Source: Stratiolaelaps scimitus
Taxonomy: Eukaryota; Arthropoda; Arachnida; Mesostigmata; Laelapidae
NCBI GenBank assembly: GCA_019614645.1
Contig: JABWDB010000004.1
Coordinates: 6,200,001 to 6,264,000, forward strand
DNA length: 64,000 nucleotides
Direction: 5' to 3'
A program made the position numbers and the translations under genes. The notes under the pieces were generated by a model, which worked only from the letters and a program-made list of their open reading frames with translations, had not been told where the DNA came from and ran no database searches. Of the stretch, positions 42,233-52,485 are shown piece by piece (position 1 is the first letter of the stretch; the number at the start of each line of letters is the position of its first letter).

Positions 42233-42626
42233 CTCTCGAGATAATGTCGTCATCTCTGCTCGATCGATCGGTATCCGGAAGGATGTGTGTCGACGATGTA
42301 CTGAGATCCAGGACGCGGTCCCCGTTGACACCAGTCCCTGGGACAGCTCCAGTCACGCTTAGATTTACGTTCAGTCCCGCCAGGCCACCGCTGAGGGCTA
42401 GATTCCTCTGCAGTGTCTCGTAGTACGCTCGCACATCGATCTGCGGGAAGGGAAACTCGAGGCCGTGGTGATGGTGGCTGTTGTGATGCCCAGCCGGCCG
42501 GGATGAGAACGGACTCCGCTGCGACGACGAGATCAACGAGGCGATAGAGAACAGAGTGCTGGCCGTAGGCACGGAAGGTAGACTTTCCGGCGTCGTCTCC
42601 TGAATTCGCAGATCTCGCACTTCCAT
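42233..42626 (-). CDS. Gbx: Gbx/unplugged homeobox gene, exon 1 (N-terminus)
   Basis: First coding exon of the same gene, 131 codons plus one base. The ATG at 42626 is the first Met after an in-frame TGA upstream. An in-frame GTG at 42638 lies further upstream but is not a likely start. Residues 26-32 read FSIASLI, closely matching the FSIDSLI motif near the N-terminus of vertebrate Gbx proteins, an eh1-type Groucho/TLE co-repressor contact. Then follow a Ser-rich stretch, a His cluster (GHHNSHHHHG), and a Gly/Asp/Ser-rich region ending DDDIISR. The exon ends AGAG followed by GTATGT (intron GT at 42232-42231), a strong donor that leaves phase 1, which is exactly what exon 2 needs. Joined coding length is 394 + 425 = 819 bases, or 272 residues plus stop, shorter than vertebrate Gbx (about 350). 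That an intron lies upstream of the homeodomain is also the vertebrate arrangement. The join is inferred from phase and motifs, not from a transcript. Confidence 0.88.
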
Positions 42627-44071
42627 CGCGCAGCGCACACTCGCGCTCTGCCTGTCGGGAATCTTCGTTCAGAAGAACTGATTGAAAATTGATTGACACC
42701 GGTGGCCACTGACGGTCGGCAGGTGCACAATACAACGGTAGCTATCCAAATGCACTCGTGGTATCAATGATTACCTTCCGCACAATCGCACTTAACGCAA
42801 TGGACCACTGATTATAGCTGATGACCGAGCGAACGCAGGGGATGTCTGCGCAGATGACAGCATACAGCGGGAACAACTGTTGTACGCCGTTTTCATCTGA
42901 TTGAGCCTCAATTGCTGCTTGAAGCGAGGCAGACTAGCCGGCCGCGGCTACCCGTATGAAGGTCGCTATGGACTGCTCGGGTACCCACGGTGTGCCTCTT
43001 GTCAATACTTAGATAACAATGGACCGCCTCAAGCTCATCACACGAGGAGCTCACCCTGCTACCATTATCACGAATAGATTGAGCATCGTGTCCTTCAACT
43101 CAGCAGCATTAATTATTGCCGTGGTGTCAGGGGTTACCATGTATTGATCGTGTTTTCGCGTACGCGAGCAAAACCGCCCCCCTGTTACGGGTAGTGCTGG
43201 TGTAATGATGGTTATCCGTTTCAAGCCTTACGAACAAACGAACAGGTCTCAGCATACATTTTACTCTTTCTGGCCACTCGCTGCCTGCGCCGTCTAGCTC
43301 CCCGATATTCCAACAGATGTCGTTATCGTCACCTGTCTCAGACGTTGTTTTTCCTTATCCCTTGGTTCCTTTGGTCCGGCAGTTAGACCCCGATTTTCGA
43401 GTTGGTCCCAACTCGGCCCGATAGTCACTTGGGTGGTCGGCCGATTGGGTTGGAATCAGTTTAGCTGAACGACTCACTTAGAGTCCTGTACTGTACGAAT
43501 CAAGCGGCGTTTGTTCGGAACTAGCGGCGGAATCGCGTTCGTGCGCATCAAGGTGCCCGGGCCACCCTGCGTCCCGCATGGGATGACACTAGTAGCGGCG
43601 GCGGCGGCCGCAACGCGCTCGGAACGCTCTAACGACCAACAACGGTGTGGCCTGCGCCAGATGGATACAGCGTAGTGGGTTCGGGGCAATCCTCTCTATG
43701 TTGCGGGCCCGCTTTGTCTGATTGATAACAACTGCAGCAGCAACCCCAACAGCACTAACGGCCAACAGCTGCCTCCACCGGCCTTCACCGGGCTTCACCG
43801 GGCTGATTGGTTGAGGTGTATTCGCGCGCACTCGACTTCACTTCGCCTCATCTGCCCTCACGAAAGACACCGACACTCATTCACGCGGACACAGAGAGAG
43901 AGATAAACGCGGGCAGCCATATAGCCCTACGGACGATTCGCCCTGGCACGATCACGCACGCTCGCACACACTTGGACACGGACTCAACCATACGTACGAA
44001 CACTTCACAGTAACTACTTCGCACCCTCTGCTGCCAGTGTCGTCGGGCCACTGTCGATACTACTCTTGCTA

Positions 44072-44111
44072 TTGTTGTTCTTGCTGCTGCTGCTGCTGCT
44101 GTTGCTGTTGT
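44072..44111 (+). repeat. CTG/TTG microsatellite upstream of Gbx
   Basis: CTG and TTG triplets about 1.5 kb upstream of the Gbx start codon (CAG/CAA on the Gbx strand). It may sit in the 5' leader. Confidence 0.9.
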
Positions 44112-44682
44112 TTGCGCCGCTGATTTTCTGTTGTCTCCCGCAGCAGCAGTGGCTCTGCAGCCTCACGCAACAGCAGCAGTTCGCCCCGAGTGAACACCCG
44201 AATCGAACTACTGAAACCTCCAAAGGCGAACGATGAGGTCGGCGCACCAGTGAATGCCGCCCGGCAGAGGCGATCACACGTCCCCGCGAGACTCCTCCGG
44301 GTGGCAGTCGCGACTACGGCAGTGAACGAAGCAGCGAGCGACTTCGTCTCGGCCGTGCGACCAGGAGCGAATAGCCAACAGGCGACGAGCCACTTAGGCA
44401 ACACCAAGCTGAGACACTTAGCAACGTCCAGCAAACGGGAACCAGTCAGCAGTCGGAGTCGCCATGAACGAGCCAGCCAGCGAGGCAGCCGACTAGCTTG
44501 TCAGTCGACCAGTAGCAATAGTAGTCTCGTTCAAGTAGGAACCGCACGAAAGATTGAAGGAAGAAACTGGCGGTAGCGGCGGTGGCGGCAGGTTGCCGGC
44601 GCACAGTTGCTCACACAGTCACTTCGGGCCCAGAGACCTCCCACCCTCTCTCAGACGCTACCGGCAGTACGGAGATATATAT

Positions 44683-44706
44683 AGAGAGAGAGAGAGATAG
44701 AGAGAG
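44683..44706. repeat. GA microsatellite upstream of Gbx
   Basis: GAGA tract about 2 kb upstream of the Gbx start codon. Confidence 0.85.
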
Positions 44707-45440
44707 TCAACCCGACAACTGCTGCGAACAGAGCAGCTAGGCTATCGGGCTAGGCTAACTGACAGCATTGAGTGGTGCTCACCCAGCCACTCAGTCATTT
44801 CGTGCTGTACGACGGGCGGAGGCGGCAACGGCGATGGCGACCATGTCGCGCCTCGTTGAGCGCCACCGCTCACCGCGTCAGCGGCGGGGGGTAGGGCCTG
44901 CGGAGCGGCCGTTTGCTCGGATTGGTTGACCGGGATGCGGCTCCGCCTTATGTGTGGGCATGAGGCGGGCGCAAATTCGCTGCTTTAGCTGCTGCTGCCG
45001 CTATTGCCGTTGCCGCTCGACAGATAGCTCTACGATAGCTGCTGGATGTGCTGCTCCGTGCAGTGTCGTCTTGTGCTATGGTGGCACTAGAGTAGTCGCA
45101 CTACCACGATGTAGTAGGAGAAGCAGCGTGCATCGTTGCGGCGGGTGCGCGAAGCGCGGGATCCCGTGTCCTAGTTGGCTGGTCGGTCAAGCCTGGCCTG
45201 GCCGCCTCCTGCTGCTGATATGACGGGCCGACCTAGCGTTCCTTCCTATGGCTTTCCTCTTCCATACACACAGACGCACCACAGCACGCACATGCTGTCG
45301 AGCGGACATGTCGAATGTGTGTCTATTTAGTATATGCGTGTGCGTGTGTGTGTATGTATGTATGTGTCTGCACGTATATGTAAGTGAGCGAGTGAGTGAG
45401 AGGGTCAATTTTCTGCACAATCACTCTGCCGTTGGCTCCG

Positions 45441-45471
<31 letters not shown>

Positions 45472-47123
45472 ATCCGTTGCTAGTCAGCCTCCTATAGTAT
45501 TCTGTTCTGCTACACACCTTACGGTAGGTACCCCTTATATTCGTCAGCCTATCAGGCCACCAACCAACCAACTAACTACTGACTAACCTACCGTGCTTGG
45601 TAGGCCAGCAATGGCTGAATACTCCTCGAAGGCTGCCATGCTTTGCCTGGCGGCTTGCTCGCCTGCCTTCCTCTGTGTGTCTTCGCGCTTTTGACTGCTA
45701 CCTACCGTGTGCCGTAGTGGGCCCCGTCTCGAGGCCCCCCCCTCTCTCTCTCTCTCTTTGCTTCTCGCTTGATGCCATGGAGGGACGGTGGCGAGGGCCG
45801 GGCCTGAGAGCGCGGAGGGAGGATAACTTAATTAGGTGGTGCTGGTGGTCGAGCCGAGAAGCAACCGAACCGCGCGACGATGACGACGGCGGTAGCAGCC
45901 GCTGCGGTAGCGGCGGCTCCTGCCGCCGCCGCCGCCGTAGACAACGCACTCCCCGTTCGTTCGTCCGTGGCGGCTGTTTTAGCCGGGCTCAGCCGTCCGC
46001 TCGCTGGCTGCGATCGTCGGCCAGATCAGTGGCGTTGAGCCGAGAAGAGCCAACTCCCCTCGTTCTGTTAGGCAGACGCCAACGCCAGACGCTGATCGCG
46101 ACAACGAGATGGCAAATACGGCCGATACGGGACGGCGATGAACAAGAACTAGCGCTGCTCTGTTGACGGACGAGACCCGCGAACGAACGTTGCTGTCGAA
46201 ATTGCGTAATGGTAAACGGCGCAAACACGCCTCGTAAGTCTCTCTCTCGTCGCCATGGGCACTCGACTTCGGGGCTCGACCTCGGCTAGAATTCCCATTG
46301 ACGGGAGTGGGGCGCGGCAGGAACGCCACAGCTATTTCCCCTTAATTAGCTGCTATTTAGCAAGGCTATGCATTATTATATGCTGCCTCCCGTGCGCTTG
46401 TCTCCGTGTTAGTGTTAATGCCGCGAGTGTCTGGATGTGTTTCGGGAACGTGAAGACAGGGGAAGAATAGAACGCACTAAGGGGCATCTCTCCATTGGCA
46501 TATGTACTTATCTACTTCACATATGATTGTTATTGTTACTATTATTATTATTGTTTGTGTATACTGCAGCTTATTGTCACGGGGATGTGCAGAGCCCACT
46601 TCAACTCCAAGGGAGTAGCTCACTGTCTCAGCAGTGAAAATTAGGCGGATGGCAACGCCTCATTACTCTTTCGAAGCTGTTTCACTCGATTCATGATTAA
46701 TATATTATTATTATACAAGAGTAGAAATGAATCCATGATTGCGTTTATCCATCGGACAGCTTGGGGCTCTACTGCTATGAAAACGCGGCCTACTTTTTTG
46801 TCAACGAGCAACTGAGGATATCATATGTTCATTCTAGCTGGAGTTGGAAGGAAAAAGAGACATCCAACCGTCGAGTACAGCTTTAGATGTTTCAGTCCGA
46901 TTGAGCAATACCCAGTAGAAACCTTGGGTTTCTCCTGGAGTTCTCTGCAAACCCTTCGACCCGCCTCGTCGTCATCACGTCTCTACAAGATCTGCCAAAA
47001 AAACAACAACTACAACAAACCAATCAAAAAGAAGATTCACATGGGAATGTGACGCCGATCTGCTATGAGCTACAATATCCAGCGACAGATTGTTTGCATC
47101 AGGTTCAAATAAGGACTGTCAAA

Positions 47124-47203
47124 CCCGGTGGCCTAGTGGTGCATTCGTATGCGCTTTGCAATCGGAGACGACACGTAGCTGCACGGGTTCGATCCCCACC
47201 GGT
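47124..47203 (+). mobile_element. tRNA-like element, probable tRNA-derived SINE head or tRNA pseudogene
   Basis: A-box match TGGCCTAGTGG at 47129-47139 and B-box match GGTTCGATCC at 47186-47195, spaced as in Pol III promoters. The ends CCGGTGG (47125-47131) and CCACCGG (47196-47202) can pair perfectly like an acceptor stem. The anticodon and T stems do not fold properly (only GGG/CCC flank the T loop), and no poly-T terminator follows. A degraded tRNA or SINE head fits best. Confidence 0.55.
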
Positions 47204-49686
47204 GCACATTTGCATTTAAAGGGGTCCGTCTTATGAAGCACTGCTAAAAGCAGTTGTACCGTGGATGTTAAATGCTGACTCTGAGTCAGCCTGGAAAACA
47301 CGCGTCAGTGTGCATGCGTGCTTCCGTAGCAAAAACCCTAACACATAAGTTCTCTAGCAATACAACACGGATGATGCAATTCTCGTGAAGTGTTTCCTGA
47401 AGGACCAATGTCCAATATTGACATACACATTTCTAAAAGGTCGAGCAATCTCAGTGAAGCTTGGCCGTATTTCTATGGTCTCATTAGTATACGTATTTGT
47501 CTCATTTCGCGTTTGATTAGCATCGTTTCTTTACACATGATTCAGTCTGTATCCAATTGATTGCTGGTGCACTTCTTCTCCCTTCTGCGAATTGTTGGGT
47601 AGCCAACAATGGTCAAAGCTGATTAAATAGGGATAGTAAAAATGCAATGTTTTCACAATGGAGAAGTGTAGTAAGGCCGATAGTACATGCCGATAAACTT
47701 GCTATCCGATTTAACTGATGTACCGTGCTGTAATCTAATAAAAAAAATAACAAAAGAGGATATGTTTCGAGCGCCATTCAAAGTCTATTTCTATGGAAGC
47801 GCATCAGTCGTTAATTGCGTTATGCAGTTCGCCGATATCATAACACCCACCAGATAACCACGTAACTGATGCCTGCCAATTATTAATTGCTACACAATGT
47901 GTTCATTAATTAACTGCTGCAATCTCCGTTCATCAATGGATGCATCGTGTTCCGTTAGCGCAGCATAGCGAAATGAAGAAGTCACGAATATCGATTGATC
48001 TTCGAGTGTTAGGCCCGCCCCGTCTTCAATAATCTTCAATGGTCAGGACGTCGGTAGAACTCTCAATAGGCGAGACAATTGACTTCGTATTAGCTGTGAG
48101 CGATACTAATCCTGAGTGGGCAGTATTATAATAGATAGAGAAATGAAGCCCGATATTTGAATGTGCCCGCCATCTTGCACAATCTGATATAATAAGATTA
48201 TCGATATAATCTGTGTGTGCTTATACATACAATACAGTTCGGAGAGAAATAGTATACCAGTATGTTCGACCGATTTACCAGACAGCAAATAACTGCCGGG
48301 CATTATCATTTGATGAGTCGCCAATATATACAAAAAATATGGTAGCGAATCGGAGCAGTGATACACAATTTATATAAACGACCTCGACGTTTTGTGATGT
48401 TATCTTTGATGAGTGCCTCAATGTAGTTGTCCGAGCTCTCTCTCTCTCTCGCTCTCAGTGTAAGAGTTAATGCGTTTCATATTCAGCTGCTTGTATCTCT
48501 AATGACAATCCACAGCTCGCCGTCACGTTTGACCATTTTACGCGAATACCACTCCATTACGTATTTCTCACTTCACTGGGATTATACGCGAATTATCAGC
48601 AGGTCTTTCGTTTCTCACTCAATGTGTTCGATTGTACCATTGTTAGCTAACCTTAATCAAGCATTCATTTGGTATACCATCATCATCATTAGCAGCAGCA
48701 GCAGCATATATCAACAACCGACTGTGCGCATTGGTAATTGACTTGAACGAGTGATTGCATCGGCGATTTGCGACGTCCCGTTACAGTACAGCGTATATCG
48801 GTTCGCCAGGTAACATTTCGATTGCATCGGCGATTGTCAATGGACTGTTCGACTCTCATTAAAACAACGCTTGCATTCAGTGTGGTCACGATGTTTGGTG
48901 TCTACGATGTGACGTTAGATATCATAAAATCCCTATGTCGCTGATGAGCATGGACCCCCTCTTGCGTTCCCGGGGTTGTCCCGAGTGGTTGTTGCTATTT
49001 TTTTGCCGTGGATGCTATAACAACATTAAACAACACATTTATGTATTGTTACTTATCATTTTTAGCCGTTGTTTTGCCTTTGCCGTCGCACGGCTTTGCG
49101 AAATCTCCTACGCCCGGCACATTTATATTTCAATTGTAGGAAATATCACACTAAATCTAATGTACAATACATTGTCGATAACAGCGTTGTCGTGGTTACC
49201 GTTACCTCTGGAAGATCCTCATGCTTTTAATTAAGGTCAAGAAGTCGTGCCTGTTCGTTCGCAATTCTCTACCACAAGCAGAGCAAACGAGTATTTGACA
49301 CAATTGTGTCTGTTCATTAGCCGTCCGTAAAAAGCGATCCTTTATTTATCAGAAAAAAAAACGCCGTTACCCTGTCTGAGATCAATGTTTCTATTCGCAA
49401 ACGATCAGCAAAGATGACAATGTCACCACTTTTCGGTCCTTAAAAGTCTTCCAGTTCAACCTCGTCAAAGGGACGCTGGTAAGAAATGTTCGAAACACCA
49501 TTGGAAACCTCCGGACGAGTGATCTCGCTCTGGGAGAAAATAAAATGCAACGCGAGAACACGAACAGCAGTTTAAAAAAGACGAATGTTGATTTTGTGAA
49601 CCTTCTTTATATATTCGCTCTTCGTAATATACATTTTTAAGCGGTTTGAAACAGATGTTTTTCTCACATTTGCACCGCTCATCCTC

Positions 49687-49705
49687 TATATATATATATA
49701 TATAT
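49687..49705. repeat. TA microsatellite
   Basis: Pure alternating tract upstream of the importin-alpha-like gene. Confidence 0.9.
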
Positions 49706-50334
49706 CTGCAGATGAAAAAGAGACAATGCCAGAAGGTTAATCAATTTTTCTCAGCAATTTCAACATCTACGCACTTTTACGTGTTTATACCAAAGGTGCT
49801 AAAGTGATAGACGTTTTTTTTTATATTATAGACTATGCTTCAAATGACGAATTTGATTAAGCAGCTTGACAACCTCATCTTTGTCCTTCTTCTGTGCTGA
49901 TTGCTTTTAGTATTGGCGGGCTTAAAACTTCTAAGTCCATAGCGGACATTGAAGGTTCTATTTTGTAAAGCTGTTTGCAAACACTTAGCTCAAGCTTCGA
50001 AGATGTATGTACTTCAAAGATATGATACTGATATTTTATTGTTAAACAAAACTATGTGCAATATGTATTGTAGTCTTAGGGAAGCTCATGCAGCTAGCCG
50101 TCATCTAGTACCATCTCCACCATGTCTGACTTTAAGCTTGCAAATAGTACTAGTAACAGTAACTTTTGCTTGACTTAGACCACCTTTAGACCCACCTGGG
50201 TGTGATTTTGGATGCGACACGATGCAAATGCGCGCCCGTTGCAGAACAGCCACAATGGGACCTCTTTTCAATAAGATTATAAAATAGGCACCTTAAAGTA
50301 AGAGCACCTGATGTTTCGAGTTGCCATGGTATGG

Positions 50335-50337
<3 letters not shown>

Positions 50338-50371
<34 letters not shown>
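50338..50371. repeat. TA microsatellite
   Basis: 34-base pure tract about 700 bases upstream of the importin-alpha-like start codon. Confidence 0.95.
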
Positions 50372-50377
<6 letters not shown>

Positions 50378-51066
50378 TGCGTTAGAGCGTAACCTAGACT
50401 CGAAATATACTGCTATATAGCACGCCAGAACTGTCAACACCTGTCTTCTCTGGGTCAATTTTTCGAACATGTGATTGAAATTATCGTCATTGTTATAATA
50501 TCATCCAAAAACACAGTGCACCCAATTGTCTCCTGCTTGAGCAATGCAGATCATGACGGAATGGCCATTTCCAATTCTTGCCTACCGAATTGATGCAACT
50601 AATGCATCCACAGCACCAGCATTAGGAACAGGTACGTTCTGCTGGTGACGCTTTAGCTGTATCTTCTTGGGAATCATTCTCATTATTCGCTGTGTGTCTC
50701 GGGCAAACGACCTAAATAGCAATGCACATAGGATTTTTATCCATCCAAACATAAGAGGGGGTAAGAGCGCAAATCATATGCTGTTTGCTATCGCAGCTCA
50801 AGTCAGCTGGACGCTGCCCATTGTTTCATTGTGTGCGAGATGCTTACATCTTTTACACTTGTAGCTATGTCATGTTCAAGAGTTACAGAGACATCATTGG
50901 GAGATACGCATCGTCTGCAATCCATCACAGCACTGTTGCGACTATTTGCTGTTGGTGTGGCGTGGCGTCCCGATAGAGCTTTCGTAGAAACCGAACAGGA
51001 CAGTTTCCATCTGTGAATAATCTTAGAGCGAACCTGTGGCTTGCTTTCGTATCAACTGAGCGAAAT

Positions 51067-52485
51067 ATGAACTCGAAAAGATGTCGTGGTTCACAACAGT
51101 TCTATCGAGACATAGATAACACAAGAAATGCTCACCTGCTACTCGCGAGACGAGAACCTGTCATAGATGTGGCTGGTATTGTGCGTGGCCTCTTCGCTGA
51201 CTCTCACGACGAGATCGTGCGCAGTTGTTCGGTGATGTTGACCACCATGCTCTTGAATCCGACAACGCCGTTCGATCGGTTCATCGAGCAAAATGCTGTG
51301 CCTAGACTTGTCGAGCTACTTCACTTCAAGGATTTCCCCAAAATTCAGAAGCAGTCGGCGCTTATCCTCGGCTGTATAGCAGGTGGCACGGATAAACACA
51401 AGATGACCGTACTCGCTTCGGGTGCTTGCCCAGCGCTACTGATGCTGCTGGATTCCGATGACAGCAAAGTGGCTCGTTTGGCCGGGTTCGCGCTGGAGTC
51501 GATTATTTCAGGAGCTCCCCACATAGTTAATATGATTATGAGATTAGCAAGTTCACTGGCGCCGTGCATTATCAACGGCAAACTTTCAACAAGCTTCTTG
51601 CGCCTGGCATGTTCTTTCGTAGATGCCTGGGGCACACCGACTGCAAACCCGTCAATATTACCTGACGCCATCCAAGCCCATTTGCCAGAAATCAAACTGC
51701 TTCTGAAGCACCGATTTGAGGGATTTGCTCTGCTCGCGTGCGGACTCCTCGACTGCGCCCTCGAGGGGTCACCCGAGCAAAGAGCGGCCGTACAGCAGAC
51801 TGTGGATTCGGATGTGTTTACCCGACTGGTACAAATAATCGCCACATCGTACAATTACAACCTGCTCACTCTGGCGGTACGTCTTGTGCGCAAGATATGT
51901 CAACATTATCCGCATACCCTTATCGAATTCGAGGTTCTTCCTGCCCTCAAACGGGTTGTGGAGTTTGACACGTTGGTGTCCTATGAGGAGGTTCAGATTC
52001 ACAATCGGACCTTGACGTTGTTAGTGCACGCCGTGCTGCATGACGGACCTGAATACATTTGGGATGCGGCAAAAGAAGTAGCATTGCTGCCGCTGTTCGG
52101 AAGGGTAGATATCGGAAAAACCATCCACAAGAGCACTGCGCGGATCCCTGCCCCATCGAAACCTATCGATCGAATCATTGCGATATGTGCTGAGGCGGAT
52201 ATACTTCATCTGCTTCTCGACGCTTCGCTCCGCGGAAACGATTATGCGAGCGTACTCGATGTCCTGAAATTCTTGAAAACATTTTTACATGCCAGCACAG
52301 CGTTTAGGGTTAGCGATTCGTTTTGGAAGGCGTTTGAAGAGATGGAGCTTGCTGATCGATTGAAGCTCATGCTACGTCTAGACCATGAAGAGATTCGAGA
52401 AATGGCGTTCGAATTTATGTATGAGTACGAGAGGGTCTCGCGTAGAACAAAGTTAAAGCGATCCAATGCCTGCCATCAGAGCTAG
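51067..52485 (+). CDS. Importin-alpha-like armadillo-repeat protein, single exon, degenerate cargo groove
   Basis: One uninterrupted 472-residue frame. The ATG at 51067 is the first Met after an in-frame TAG at 50974; the stop is TAG at 52483-52485. Residues about 36-460 are armadillo repeats that align with importin alpha (karyopherin alpha), for example FIEQNAVPRLVELL and CIAGGTDKHKMTVLASGACP in ARM2. The C-terminal part FEEMELADRLKLMLRLDHEE matches the ECGGLDKIEALQNHEN region. Importin alpha carries NLS cargo to importin beta. Here the Trp/Asn positions of the major NLS site are replaced: Leu99/Cys103 in ARM2, Phe141/Ser145 in ARM3, and about Leu180/Phe184 in ARM4. The usual basic importin-beta-binding domain is almost absent; residues 20-32 (RNAHLLLARREPV) may be its remnant. 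Importin-alpha genes normally have several introns, so a single exon points to a retrocopy. The intact frame over 1.4 kb argues for selection. Binding of classical NLS cargo is doubtful; its actual role is unknown. Confidence 0.85.
   Translation: MNSKRCRGSQQFYRDIDNTRNAHLLLARREPVIDVAGIVRGLFADSHDEIVRSCSVMLTTMLLNPTTPFDRFIEQNAVPRLVELLHFKDFPKIQKQSALILGCIAGGTDKHKMTVLASGACPALLMLLDSDDSKVARLAGFALESIISGAPHIVNMIMRLASSLAPCIINGKLSTSFLRLACSFVDAWGTPTANPSILPDAIQAHLPEIKLLLKHRFEGFALLACGLLDCALEGSPEQRAAVQQTVDSDVFTRLVQIIATSYNYNLLTLAVRLVRKICQHYPHTLIEFEVLPALKRVVEFDTLVSYEEVQIHNRTLTLLVHAVLHDGPEYIWDAAKEVALLPLFGRVDIGKTIHKSTARIPAPSKPIDRIIAICAEADILHLLLDASLRGNDYASVLDVLKFLKTFLHASTAFRVSDSFWKAFEEMELADRLKLMLRLDHEEIREMAFEFMYEYERVSRRTKLKRSNACHQS

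Larger units (their letters stand above)
42627..47123 (-). other. Presumed Gbx 5' leader and promoter region
   Basis: Upstream on the Gbx strand. About 43.5-46.2 kb is GC-rich with CAG/CTG, GA and CA/TG simple repeats, as often seen at developmental promoters. No TATA box or initiator can be assigned with confidence. Open frames at 44.2-46.3 kb are low-complexity (Arg/Ser/Gly-rich) in overlapping frames and are not called as genes. Confidence 0.45.
47204..51066. other. Region between the SINE-like element and the importin-alpha-like gene
   Basis: AT-rich DNA with two TA tracts and short CT runs. No gene seen. No basic importin-beta-binding sequence is recognisable just upstream of 51067. Confidence 0.55.

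Noticed and set aside
45597..46166. 189-codon open frame on plus
   Set aside because: Arg/Ser-rich, GC-driven, with competing open frames on the other strand; no domain resemblance. Likely Gbx upstream DNA.
51013..51066. Upstream extension of the importin-alpha-like frame to a GTG
   Set aside because: GTG is not a normal nuclear start; the first ATG is at 51067.
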